A stretch of 64,000 nt of DNA from Arthrobacter mobilis. GTDB taxonomy: Bacteria > Actinomycetota > Actinomycetes > Actinomycetales > Micrococcaceae. The position numbers and the translations under genes were made by a program. Under the pieces are notes generated by a model. The model made no database searches. It had not been told where the DNA came from and was given only the letters and a program-made list of their open reading frames with translations. Positions 1-7,429 of the stretch are shown here, piece after piece (within the stretch, counting starts at the first letter, position 1; every line of letters starts with the position of its first letter). The stretch spans positions 1 through 64,000 of the forward strand of contig NZ_JAAZSQ010000020.1 in the NCBI RefSeq assembly GCF_012395835.1, given 5' to 3'.

Positions 1-314
1 CCGGGCAGGTGCCTCACGTCCCGGGCGTTGACCAGCCACGGCTGGAGCCCGTGGGCCTCGAGCAGGTAGAACACCGGCTTCCAGTAGTCGCTGGTCGCCT
101 CCATCACCACCCGCTCGATGCGAAGGTCGACCAGGTGATTGGCCAGTTCGGCCAGCGAGCCGGTCATCGTCGAATGCGTGCTCACTTCCTGCAGCCGTCT
201 TCGGATGTTCCCCGGTCCGGGAATCCGGACGCAGCACACCAGTTCGGCCTTGCCGATGTCGATGGCGGCGACCCGGGCAATGAGCTGTTCCTCATCCTGG
301 GATTCGGCCAACAT
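1..314 (-). CDS. IS110-family transposase, N-terminal part (cut by window edge)
   Basis: DEDD-type transposase of the IS110 family. The visible 104 codons carry the RuvC-like start: AAIDIGKAELVCCVRIPG with the first catalytic Asp near residue 19, then VVMEATSDYWKPVFYLLEAHG with the second acidic residue near position 73, followed by VNARDVRHLPG. The C-terminal transposase domain with its serine lies beyond base 1. The start is the ATG at 314; no Shine-Dalgarno sequence is obvious. Family members insert site-specifically without terminal inverted repeats, guided by an RNA made from the element's noncoding end. Whether this copy is intact cannot be judged here. Confidence 0.88.
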   Translation of the reverse strand, partial: MLAESQDEEQLIARVAAIDIGKAELVCCVRIPGPGNIRRRLQEVSTHSTMTGSLAELANHLVDLRIERVVMEATSDYWKPVFYLLEAHGLQPWLVNARDVRHLP

Positions 315-559
315 GGTCCCGTTAATCTCCTCACTGCCTGCATCAGGGGTTACGGCGTGGCCGCCCGAGGGGGGCCGGATGGGAAAACGGAATCTAATCC
401 GCGTGCTCGGCACCGGGTGCCGCAACAGTTAAGGGCCCGCAGACGGCTCCCGGCGCCCGGCTAGATGACGGCCTCAGGAAGACCATAGGTGGACGGCGTC
501 GGCAGGCGGCCACAGGCACATTTTCACCCCGGAACGGGCGTCCGACAAGGACAAATAGG
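315..559. other. Noncoding 5' flank of the IS110 transposase
   Basis: No gene is seen between the IS110 transposase start and the IS982 left end. In the IS110 group the noncoding segment ahead of the transposase encodes the guide (bridge) RNA, so part of this 245-base stretch may be that RNA gene on the minus strand. I see GC-rich local hairpins but cannot define the guide loops or the outer end of the element. Confidence 0.35.
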
Positions 560-1555
560 CTAGATGAGTAAGTCCGTTTGGGTTTAGTGGTCGTAAGCGG
601 TCAGGGACCGTTTGTCCGGTGCACCGATGATCCAGTTGTGCCAGATCCCGGCGGCGAGGGCGAAAAGTCTCGCGGCGACACGGGCATAGACCCCGGCCGC
701 GGTCCGTCCGCTGTGGGCTTCGAGGCCGAGCTGGCCCTTGAGCGTGTCGAAGACCGACTCGATCCACTGGCGCGGCCGGCCCAGCGTACCAAAACGCTGC
801 GGTTCGTCCCGGCGGTCGGGCCGGACCAGCACGGCCCCGAGCCCGGCGATGAAGGCCTCGAAGTCCTTCCCGGCGAAGCCCTTGTCGCCCAGGATGATCT
901 GGCCGGGGCGGACCAGATGCCGGTCGCGCTCAAGGAGCGCCCGCGTGACCTCGCGTTCGCCGATCCCCGCGTGGGCCAGACCCCAGTTCACGGGCATGCC
1001 CTCCGGGGTGGCCAGCAGGTAGAGCCGGAAGCCCCGGAACCAGCGGGAGTGGGAGCGGCACCAGCCGTAGCCGGCCTGCCCGGCCAGGGCCGAGCGTTTG
1101 ACGGTTTCCCTCGAGGTTCCGCAGGGCACCGGAGTGGAATCGACAAGGCGCAGGTCCGCCTCCCAGGAGGGCACCTCCCGGGCCAGGACCGCGATGGCCG
1201 CGGCGATCAGCCCGGCCTGCCGGCGCAGGCGCCTGCCGAAACCCGACTGCCCCGGAAGGTGCGGGAACATCCCAGCCAGGTGCTCCCGGACGTAGCGGAT
1301 CCAGCGGCGCTCCGAGGAGATGCCCAGCAGGTGGTGGGCCGCGGCCAGGCACAGCAGCTCCGCATCGGACAGGGCCGGTTTCCGGCCGGGCAGGTGGCGC
1401 CGCGACCAGCCCAAACCGGGCAGGACGCGGTCATCAAGATGGACGTAGAGTGTGGTCAGGAGGGTGTTAAGGTCGGTTTTCACACACAGGGTTTAACACC
1501 CTCCGCCTCCAGGCAACAGCCTTCGACGAGCGCCTATTCGGGCTCACTCATCTAG
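560..1555 (-). mobile_element. IS982-family insertion sequence, complete
   Basis: A 996-bp element bounded by imperfect terminal inverted repeats: the left end (560-576) and the reverse complement of the right end (1555-1539) both begin CTAGATGAGT and agree at 15 of 17 positions. It holds one full-length transposase gene on the minus strand. Size and single-gene layout fit IS982, which are usually about 1 kb. I see no target duplication of 6 bp or more, so the insertion may have been followed by rearrangement beside the IS110 copy. Confidence 0.85.
584..1483 (-). CDS. IS982-family transposase
   Basis: A 299-residue DDE-type transposase. Recognisable blocks are LSDAELLCLAAAHHLLG near the N-terminus, the first catalytic Asp in RLVDSTPVPCG, GYGWCRSHSRWFRGFRLYLL in the centre, the second Asp in ILGDKGFAGKDFE, and the Glu region WIESVFDTLKGQLGLE followed by a conserved tail ending SLTAYDH. 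The reading frame is intact from ATG to stop and fills the space between the inverted repeats, so this copy could still be active. The length matches the family, about 290-300 residues. Confidence 0.92.
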   Translation of the reverse strand: MKTDLNTLLTTLYVHLDDRVLPGLGWSRRHLPGRKPALSDAELLCLAAAHHLLGISSERRWIRYVREHLAGMFPHLPGQSGFGRRLRRQAGLIAAAIAVLAREVPSWEADLRLVDSTPVPCGTSRETVKRSALAGQAGYGWCRSHSRWFRGFRLYLLATPEGMPVNWGLAHAGIGEREVTRALLERDRHLVRPGQIILGDKGFAGKDFEAFIAGLGAVLVRPDRRDEPQRFGTLGRPRQWIESVFDTLKGQLGLEAHSGRTAAGVYARVAARLFALAAGIWHNWIIGAPDKRSLTAYDH

Positions 1556-1644
1556 CGGCGGGTCGCCAGCTATTGATCGTTGCCTTCACTCACGCCAAGC
1601 TGGATAGGAGGGCATGTTAGCCCTCTGGGGGATTGGGGGAAATC

Positions 1645-1740
1645 ATGAGCACAAAGTGGGGTTTCGCCGCGATGGTGGCTGTCCTTTCCGTACTGGGAGT
1701 GATCTTCGCTTCGTGGTACTGGCTGTCGACTTTCGGCTGA
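1645..1740 (+). CDS. 31-residue single-span membrane peptide
   Basis: An ATG preceded by GGGGGA at a 4-nt spacing opens a 32-codon frame encoding a short basic start (MSTKWGF) and one hydrophobic segment, AAMVAVLSVLGVIFASWYW, ending in a short polar tail. This is the usual layout of tiny single-pass actinobacterial membrane peptides. I do not recognise a family. It lies between IS982 and a recombinase remnant, so it may be cargo of the accessory region or a relic. Support is the ribosome site, hydrophobic pattern and codon use only. Confidence 0.45.
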   Translation: MSTKWGFAAMVAVLSVLGVIFASWYWLSTFG

Positions 1741-1855
1741 TCCCCGCAGCTGAGGGCGGTGCCTGCTTACGGCTCTCAGCTGCTGGGATAGCTCGCAAGG
1801 GGAAATCAGCGGAGGGCTATGTACAACAAAGGTTCCTTTGTTGTGCGCTCATGCC

Positions 1856-2323
1856 ATGACCACGACACAGACCGCCGTCCGTACCCGCCCCCTGGCCCTT
1901 CCTTGCGTCCGTGTATCCACGATCGAACAAGCAGACAACGGCGCAGAAAGCCCAATTCACAGGGGAGGCGGCGCGGCGCGGCCGGGATGTCCAGATCATG
2001 GAAGATGCCGGCCAGTCAGCTAAGAGTCTGAACCGCCCGCGCTCCGGGAAGCACTGGAGATGCTGGACAAGGGCAAGGCCGATCACCTTATGTCGACCCG
2101 GCTGGACCGTGTATTCCGCGCAGTCTCCGACTTCGCCGGCCGGCGCCGGGCCGTCGATCGCGAAACCGTGGCATTCATCCGGCAGGCCAAAGACAATGGG
2201 GATTCCCTGCGCAAGATTGCAGATGCACTCACCGCGGCGGACCTTCCCACGCCGCAGGGCGGCAAACGGTGGTACGCCTCCAGTGTGAAGCCTGCTCTAG
2301 ACATCTACGGCGCGGAAAGCTGA
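1856..2323 (+). pseudogene. Serine recombinase (resolvase/invertase) remnant
   Basis: Decayed small serine recombinase. The N-terminal strand with the nucleophile is visible (CVRVSTIEQADNGAE from the ATG at 1856). The frame then shifts to give GEAARRGRDVQIMEDAGQSAKSLNRP, and shifts back at about 2060 to MLDKGKADHLMSTRLDRV. After VSDFAG the catalytic-domain remainder is missing: the sequence jumps straight to a C-terminal helix-turn-helix region (DRETVAFIRQAKDNG, then LRKIADALTAADLPTPQGG). Two frameshifts plus an internal deletion of several dozen codons mean no functional enzyme. It probably came from a transposon or phage integrated here. Confidence 0.85.
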
Positions 2324-2401
2324 CGGCCGGACGCGGCTGCGGGCGGGCCACCCTGCCGGTGCCACCTGAACAAGTCAGCAGTTCTTGGCTATCGTCGGCA
2401 C

Positions 2402-2669
2402 ATGGACCTCAACATGACTTGGTCTGAACAGAACTTAAAGCTCACGGTGACTTATCGGGAGGGCAACACCGGAGGGGAACGCGGGGTCAGCGGGGAGATT
2501 ACCGCGCCATGGAGGAGTGGCTGGAAATTGTCGTCGGGGTGTTGAGCATGATGCCGGAAAGCTCAATGCGGAACGGAACGGATTCGTACTTGGCCCATAT
2601 GGCAGCAGCGACCCGGACATGATCGGGGCACTGATCGCCGCCATGCTAAAGGGGCGGTCTGCTCAGTGA
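2402..2669 (+). pseudogene. Broken small gene, unrecognised
   Basis: Three successive frames each show protein-like sequence: MDLNMTWSEQNLKLTVTYREG from the ATG at 2402, then MEEWLEIVVGVLSMMPE, then FVLGPYGSSDPDMIGALIAA ending at the stop at 2667-2669. Read as one protein this needs two frameshifts, giving about 88 residues. I do not recognise a family. The phrase LKLTVTYREG resembles LTVSYRKGER in the minus-strand relic at 2860-3090. It could also be chance similarity in noncoding DNA. Confidence 0.35.
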
Positions 2670-2800
2670 GACATTGATCCTTGTAGCTAGAGCCGGCCAG
2701 CATCCGCCGCAACAGGCGAAGGCCACCCTGCGCGGTGGCCCTTGCTGTGCAACCACATACCGCCATCTGGGTTTGTGCATAGCCTGAGGTAAGGCTCCTA

Positions 2801-2852
2801 GAATGAAAAAGCCCCCGCCAATAGGTCGGGGCTTCTTCATTCGTGTCGGGAA
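2801..2852 (-). terminator. Rho-independent terminator
   Basis: A long hairpin whose outer arms are GAATGAA and TTCATTC, with an inner G+C-rich stem and a short AATA loop. Read on the minus strand the stem is followed by GCTTTTTC, so it fits termination of the relic gene ending at 2860. The complementary strand has a weaker T run. Confidence 0.65.
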
Positions 2853-2859
2853 GCTGCGA

Positions 2860-3186
2860 CTAGCCCTTGATCTCGATGTAAGGCCCATTCTTTCCGGCGC
2901 CTGTGCCCAAGACCTCAACGTGCTGAGGGCCCACGCTGAGCAGAATGTCCGTGCGGATGGGGCTCGATCCAGGCGTAGGGGCGTGGTGGACTACCCGCAC
3001 GAGGTTGCCCACAAGCTGAGACTGCACGGGGCCGGCCAGGGCAGGATCAACGCGTTCGCCTTTCCTGTACGAAACGGTCAGGTTCGACTCCTTCTACACA
3101 TCCGCCTTGCCCTGAGCCTGTTCCACATCGGCCTGCTGGGCGGTGCCGGGCTTCTGCCGAAGCCAGCACACTGAAGGAGCCGGCAT
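2860..3186 (-). pseudogene. Broken minus-strand gene, unrecognised
   Basis: From the ATG at 3186 a frame reads MPAPSVCWLRQKPGTAQQAD and stops at an in-frame TAG at 3096-3094. The same frame then continues without another stop through SNLTVSYRKGERVDPALAG, VGNLVRVVHHAPTPGSSPI and VGPQHVEVLGTGAGKNGPYI to a TAG at 2862-2860, just before a good terminator. Either the gene carries a premature stop, or a short second cistron starts after it (AAGGAG lies at 3093-3088, or GTG at 3027). Codon use is protein-like. The function is unknown. It sits in the accessory zone next to ssb, which is transcribed away from it. Confidence 0.4.
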
Positions 3187-3240
3187 ACGCAGGCAACCCG
3201 GAACACCAACCGGACATCCGACAGGGACAGAAGGTGCGGC

Positions 3241-3756
3241 ATGACTGACATCATTACGGTCCGCGGCGTTGTGGCGAGCGACGTCGACGGGGGACTGACG
3301 AACGGAGGCCTTCCGGCAGCGAACTTCCGCCTGGCATCCACCGAGCGGCGGCGTGATCCGGAGACCCAGCAGTGGGTCGACCGCTCCACGAACTGGTACA
3401 CGGTCAAGGCTTTCTGGCAGCTGGCCCAGAACATCGGCTCCAGCCTGCACAAGGGGGACCGGGTGGTCATCACCGGCAAGCTGCAGCTCCGCCAGTGGAC
3501 CGGACAGGACGGCAGGCATGGAACGGCGCCCGAAATCATTGCCGAATCCATCGGGCACGATCTGAAGTGGGGAACGGCTAGGTTCGTGCGGAGCACCAAG
3601 TCCGGTCCGGCGGACAATCCGGTTCAGGAAGCGGATTCCTTCGGGGCGGGGGACGTGGACCTGGAAACCGGGGAAGTGCTGGACGACGTTGATCCGGCCG
3701 AAGACGAACCCGCCGCCGAGGGTGATGCGCAGGACGGCTTCAAGATGGCCGGTTGA
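3241..3756 (+). CDS. ssb: Single-stranded DNA-binding protein
   Basis: OB-fold SSB of 171 residues. The fold is visible from TVRGVVASDV through ANFRLASTERRRDP, WYTVKAFWQLAQNI, GDRVVITGKLQLRQW to PEIIAESIGHDLKWGTARF, which is the usual SSB strand pattern with its aromatic DNA contacts. The tail after residue 115 is acidic but ends DGFKMAG, without the DDIPF-type tip that binds partner proteins in the main replicative SSB. This resembles the accessory SSB paralogues of actinobacteria. It lies directly upstream of ettA. It is the first clearly chromosomal gene after the mobile-element zone. Confidence 0.9.
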   Translation: MTDIITVRGVVASDVDGGLTNGGLPAANFRLASTERRRDPETQQWVDRSTNWYTVKAFWQLAQNIGSSLHKGDRVVITGKLQLRQWTGQDGRHGTAPEIIAESIGHDLKWGTARFVRSTKSGPADNPVQEADSFGAGDVDLETGEVLDDVDPAEDEPAAEGDAQDGFKMAG

Positions 3757-3850
3757 GCCCTTGGGCGGGGACGGCAACCGGGACGGACGGGGCGGACGCC
3801 GCTGCCGCGGCCGGCGGCGTCCGAAATATGAGTTCTGGTCCCGCAGCCAC

Positions 3851-3856
3851 TAGCCT
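3851..3856 (+). promoter_or_regulatory. Probable -10 box of a leaderless ettA transcript
   Basis: TAGCCT lies 7 nt before the ATG of ettA and there is no Shine-Dalgarno sequence between them. This is the geometry of a leaderless mRNA, common in actinobacteria. The start site itself is inferred. Confidence 0.5.
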
Positions 3857-3863
3857 TGAAGGC

Positions 3864-5546
3864 ATGGCGGAATTTATTTACACAATGACCAAGGCCCGCA
3901 AGGCCGTGGGGGACAAGGTCATCCTGGATGACGTGAGCATGTCCTTCTTCCCCGGCGCCAAGATCGGCGTCGTGGGCCCCAATGGTGCGGGAAAGTCCAC
4001 CATTCTCAAGATCATGGCCGGCCTGGACACCCCGTCCAACGGCGAGGCCCGGCTCAGCCCTGGCTACTCGGTCGGTATCCTGCTGCAGGAACCGCCGCTG
4101 AACGAGGACAAGACCGTCCTGGGCAACGTCCAGGAAGGCGTTGGCGAGATCTACGGCAAGATCCAGCGCTTCAACGAAATCTCCGAGGAGATGGCCAACC
4201 CGGACGCCGACTACGACGCCCTGCTCGAGGAAATGGGCAAGCTCCAGGAAGCCATCGATGCCGCGGACGCCTGGGACCTTGACTCGCAACTCGAGCAGGC
4301 CATGGACGCGCTGCGCTGCCCGCCGGGCGACGCGGACGTCACGGTCCTCTCCGGTGGCGAGCGCCGCCGTGTGGCCCTTTGCAAGCTGCTGCTGCAGAAG
4401 CCGGACCTGCTGCTGCTGGACGAGCCGACCAACCACCTGGACGCCGAAAGCGTGCTCTGGCTCGAGCAGCACCTGAAGAACTACCCGGGCGCCGTCCTGG
4501 CCGTGACCCACGACCGCTACTTCCTCGACCACGTGGCCGAGTGGATCGCCGAAGTGGACCGCGGGCACCTGTACCCGTACGAGGGCAACTACTCCACCTA
4601 CCTGGAGAAGAAGCGCGCCCGCCTGGAGATCCAGGGCAAGAAGGATGCGAAGCTGGCCAAGCGCCTGTCCGAGGAACTCGAATGGGTCCGCTCCAATGCC
4701 AAGGGCCGGCAGACCAAGTCCAAGGCCCGCCTGGCCCGCTACGAGGAAATGGCGGCCGAGGCCGAGCGCACCCGCAAGCTGGACTTCGAGGAGATCCAGA
4801 TCCCGCCGGGACCGCGGCTGGGCCAGCTGGTCATCGAAGCCACGGACCTGAAGAAGGGCTTCGGCGACCGGCAGCTCATCGACGGGCTGTCCTTCTCCCT
4901 GCCGCGCAACGGCATTGTCGGCGTCATCGGCCCCAACGGCGTCGGCAAGACCACGCTGTTCAAGACCATCGTCGGCATGGAGCCGCTGGACGGCGGCGAC
5001 CTGAAGGTCGGCGATTCCGTCAAGATTTCCTACGTGGACCAGTCCCGGGCCGGCATCGACCCGAACAAAAGCCTGTGGGAAGTTGTCTCGGACGGACTGG
5101 ACCACATCCAGGTCGGCCAGGTGGAAATGCCCTCCCGCGCCTACGTGTCCGCCTTCGGCTTCAAGGGCCCGGACCAGCAGAAGAAGGCCGGGGTGCTCTC
5201 GGGCGGTGAGCGCAACCGCCTGAACCTCGCGCTGACCCTGAAGCAGGGCGGCAACCTGCTGCTGCTGGACGAGCCCACCAACGACCTCGACGTCGAAACG
5301 CTCTCCAGCCTGGAGAACGCGCTGCTGGAGTTCCCGGGCTGCGCCGTGGTGATCTCCCACGACCGCTGGTTCCTGGACCGCGTGGCCACCCACATCCTCG
5401 CCTACGAAGGCACCGAGGAAGAGGAGGCGAACTGGTACTGGTTCGAGGGCAACTTCGAGTCCTACGAGCAGAACAAGATCGAGCGGCTGGGCCCGGAGGC
5501 CGCCAAGCCGCACCGCGTCACCCACCGCCGCCTGACGCGCGACTAA
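3864..5546 (+). CDS. ettA: EttA-type ABC-F translation factor
   Basis: ABC-F ATPase of 560 residues, the usual EttA length, which binds the ribosomal E site and gates the first peptide bond according to energy state. Two ATP-binding cassettes are seen: Walker A GPNGAGKST near residue 40 and GPNGVGKTT near 355, signatures LSGGERRRV and LSGGERNRL, Walker B LLLLDEPTNHLD and LLLLDEPTNDLD. There are no membrane spans. The linker between the domains contains the arm/PtIM region rich in Lys and Arg. The ATG at 3864 (MAEFIYTM) matches the family start; an upstream in-frame start at 3753 would add an unconserved Ala/Gly leader. Confidence 0.97.
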   Translation: MAEFIYTMTKARKAVGDKVILDDVSMSFFPGAKIGVVGPNGAGKSTILKIMAGLDTPSNGEARLSPGYSVGILLQEPPLNEDKTVLGNVQEGVGEIYGKIQRFNEISEEMANPDADYDALLEEMGKLQEAIDAADAWDLDSQLEQAMDALRCPPGDADVTVLSGGERRRVALCKLLLQKPDLLLLDEPTNHLDAESVLWLEQHLKNYPGAVLAVTHDRYFLDHVAEWIAEVDRGHLYPYEGNYSTYLEKKRARLEIQGKKDAKLAKRLSEELEWVRSNAKGRQTKSKARLARYEEMAAEAERTRKLDFEEIQIPPGPRLGQLVIEATDLKKGFGDRQLIDGLSFSLPRNGIVGVIGPNGVGKTTLFKTIVGMEPLDGGDLKVGDSVKISYVDQSRAGIDPNKSLWEVVSDGLDHIQVGQVEMPSRAYVSAFGFKGPDQQKKAGVLSGGERNRLNLALTLKQGGNLLLLDEPTNDLDVETLSSLENALLEFPGCAVVISHDRWFLDRVATHILAYEGTEEEEANWYWFEGNFESYEQNKIERLGPEAAKPHRVTHRRLTRD

Positions 5547-5561
5547 CCCGCCCCGCGGACG

Positions 5562-5607
5562 CAGCACAAAGGCCGGATCCTGTCCGCAGGGTCCGGCCTT
5601 TGTGCTG
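5562..5607 (+). terminator. Terminator after ettA
   Basis: CAGCACAAAGGCCGGA and its complement TCCGGCCTTTGTGCTG form a long near-perfect stem around a short loop, 15 bases after the ettA stop. The A/T-rich segments inside the stem make it usable in both directions. Confidence 0.75.
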
Positions 5608-5625
5608 TTCCCGGGACCATTTACC

Positions 5626-5670
5626 ATACCTAGAGCTGCTAGGGGTAAGATACCTTGTAGATCTAGGTAT
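5626..5670 (+). promoter_or_regulatory. Probable PadR operator
   Basis: ATACCT (5650-5655) and AGGTAT (5665-5670) form a perfect inverted repeat with a 9-nt spacer, and a further ATACCTAGA lies at 5626-5634. ATAC...GTAT dyads are typical PadR binding sites. They sit immediately ahead of the PadR ribosome site at 5671, so autorepression is the natural inference. Confidence 0.6.
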
Positions 5671-5680
5671 AGGAGGCGCA

Positions 5681-6043
5681 GTGCGCATCGATAAGGACCT
5701 GGTCGCTGCCGCAGCCACTCCGCTCGTGCTGGGGATACTCTCGGACGGCGACCTGTACGGTTACGCGATCCTGAAACGTGTGGGCGAGCTTTCGGGCGGA
5801 TCCATGCAGTGGACGGACGGGATGCTCTACCCGCTGCTGCACCGGCTCGAGCGGCTCGGCTACGTATCCTCGTCGTGGGGAACTTCCGAGGCCGGGCGCC
5901 GGCGCAAGCACTATGCGATCACGCCGGCGGGCCGGGCTGCGCTCGCCGACCGGCAGGAGCAGTGGGCCGTCGTTGCCGACGCACTGCGGCAGGTGTGGCA
6001 GACCGCGCAGCGGCCCCCCGCCGTGGCTGAGGGGTGGGCGTGA
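5681..6043 (+). CDS. PadR-family transcriptional regulator
   Basis: A 120-residue winged-helix regulator of the short PadR type. The N-terminus has PLVLGILSDGDLYGYAILKR, the diagnostic first helix-turn, followed by DGMLYPLLHRLERLGYVSS and the wing GRRRKHYAITPAGRAAL. A short C-terminal helix would form the dimer. The GTG start at 5681 is fixed by AGGAGG ten bases upstream. It overlaps the next gene by one base (TGATG), so the two are translated together; PadR plus a membrane protein with a permease-prefix domain is a common pair. The inverted repeat upstream suggests autoregulation. Its ligand is unknown. Confidence 0.92.
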   Translation: MRIDKDLVAAAATPLVLGILSDGDLYGYAILKRVGELSGGSMQWTDGMLYPLLHRLERLGYVSSSWGTSEAGRRRKHYAITPAGRAALADRQEQWAVVADALRQVWQTAQRPPAVAEGWA

Positions 6044-7389
6044 TGGAGCTGCACGCGGAGCTGGAGGCCCATATCGACCGGTGGCGGGGGTACGTCCAGC
6101 GGCGCCAGGCGATCTCTCCCGCCGACGTCGAGGAACTGGAGGACCACCTGCGTGAGCAGGTGGCCGACCTGCAGGCGACCGGGCTCGACGACGAGGAGGC
6201 GTTCCTCGTCGCGATCAAGCGCCTGGGCAACCTCGACGCCGTCTCGCGCGAGTTTGCCCGCGAGCATTCGGACCGGCTGTGGAAACAGCTCGTGCTCGTT
6301 CCGGAGGACTCCAGCGACGCCGCTGCGCCGCGGCGCGAGCTGGCGGTCGTCCTCGCACTCGCGGTCGGGGCGGGGCTGGCGGTCAAGGCCGGCCTGACCT
6401 GGATCGGCGACGGCGAAGTGCTCGCGCGCAACCTCGGACTGCTCGTCTTCCCGTTCCTCGCCGCGTACTTCGCCTGGAAGCGCCGGCTGACCGGACAGGT
6501 GGCAACGGCGCTGCTCGTCCCGTTCGCTGCGCTGGCGGTTCTGCTCAACGTCTACCCGTTCGCCGCCGGGGGTTCCACCGAGGTGCTCGCCGCACTGCAC
6601 GCCCCGGTCGTGCTGTGGCTGCTGGCCGGGGTGGCGTACGTCGGGGGGAGGTGGCGGTCCGACGGCCGGCGGATGGACTTCGTCCGGTTCACCGGCGAGC
6701 TCGCGATCTACTACACGCTCCTGGCCCTGGGCGGCGCCGTCCTGGTCGGGCTCACGTTCGCGGTCCTGCAGGTCGTCGGCGCCGACCTCGAACCGGTCCT
6801 GGAGGACTGGATCCTGCCGTTCGCCGTGCCCGGGGCGCTCGTCGTCGCCGCCTGGCTGGTCGAGGCCAAGCAGAACGTCGTCGAGAACATCGCCCCCGTC
6901 CTGACGCGTGTCTTCCTGCCCCTGACGATTGTCATGCTGCTGGCCCACCTGGCCGTGCTCACGGCCGCCGGCGGCCTGGTCGACGTCGACCGCGATCTGC
7001 TCATCCTCATGGACGCGATCCTCGTGCTCGTCCTGGCCCTGCTGCTCTACGCAATTTCCGCCCGCGACTCGCTCGCACCGCCCGGCCTGTTCGATGTCCT
7101 GCAGCTGGTCCTCGTCGTCGCGGCCCTCGCGGTCGATGCGGTCATGCTGACCGCGATGCTGACCCGCATCGCGGAGTTCGGCTTCAGCCCCAACAAGATC
7201 GCCGCGCTTGGCCTGAACCTGCTGCTGCTGGTGCACCTGGTCCGGGCAGCCTGGCTCACCGTCGGGTTCCTGCGCAGGCGGCGGCCGTTCAATGACCTCG
7301 AGCGCTGGCAGACGCGCTACCTGCCGGTCTACGGGGCCTGGGCCGCCATCGTGGTCGTGGTCTTCCCGGTGGTCTTCGACTTCGCCTGA
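6043..7389 (+). CDS. Permease-prefix-domain integral membrane protein
   Basis: A 448-residue protein. Residues 1-80 form a soluble helical region (ISPADVEELEDHLREQVADL, then DDEEAFLVAIKRLGNLDAV) that matches the permease prefix domain often encoded after PadR regulators. From about residue 98 there are ten or more hydrophobic segments, with short charged loops such as WKRRLTGQ and EAKQNVVENI. There is no ATP-binding motif. The reaction is unknown; it may be a PadR-controlled membrane stress or transport component. It overlaps the PadR gene by one base and ends shortly before a convergent thioesterase gene. Confidence 0.8.
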   Translation: MELHAELEAHIDRWRGYVQRRQAISPADVEELEDHLREQVADLQATGLDDEEAFLVAIKRLGNLDAVSREFAREHSDRLWKQLVLVPEDSSDAAAPRRELAVVLALAVGAGLAVKAGLTWIGDGEVLARNLGLLVFPFLAAYFAWKRRLTGQVATALLVPFAALAVLLNVYPFAAGGSTEVLAALHAPVVLWLLAGVAYVGGRWRSDGRRMDFVRFTGELAIYYTLLALGGAVLVGLTFAVLQVVGADLEPVLEDWILPFAVPGALVVAAWLVEAKQNVVENIAPVLTRVFLPLTIVMLLAHLAVLTAAGGLVDVDRDLLILMDAILVLVLALLLYAISARDSLAPPGLFDVLQLVLVVAALAVDAVMLTAMLTRIAEFGFSPNKIAALGLNLLLLVHLVRAAWLTVGFLRRRRPFNDLERWQTRYLPVYGAWAAIVVVVFPVVFDFA

Positions 7390-7429
7390 CCAACACGGTC
7401 CGGGCGGCAGACCGGCCGGGCCGTACTGG

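Noticed and set aside
2721-2740. GGCCACC/GGTGGCC hairpin as a terminator
   Set aside because: Short, no T run on either strand and no clear gene ending there.
3624-5627. 667-codon minus-strand frame opposite ettA
   Set aside because: Its translation is a Val/Gly/Leu/Asp-rich mirror of ettA without family motifs; high GC keeps antisense frames open.
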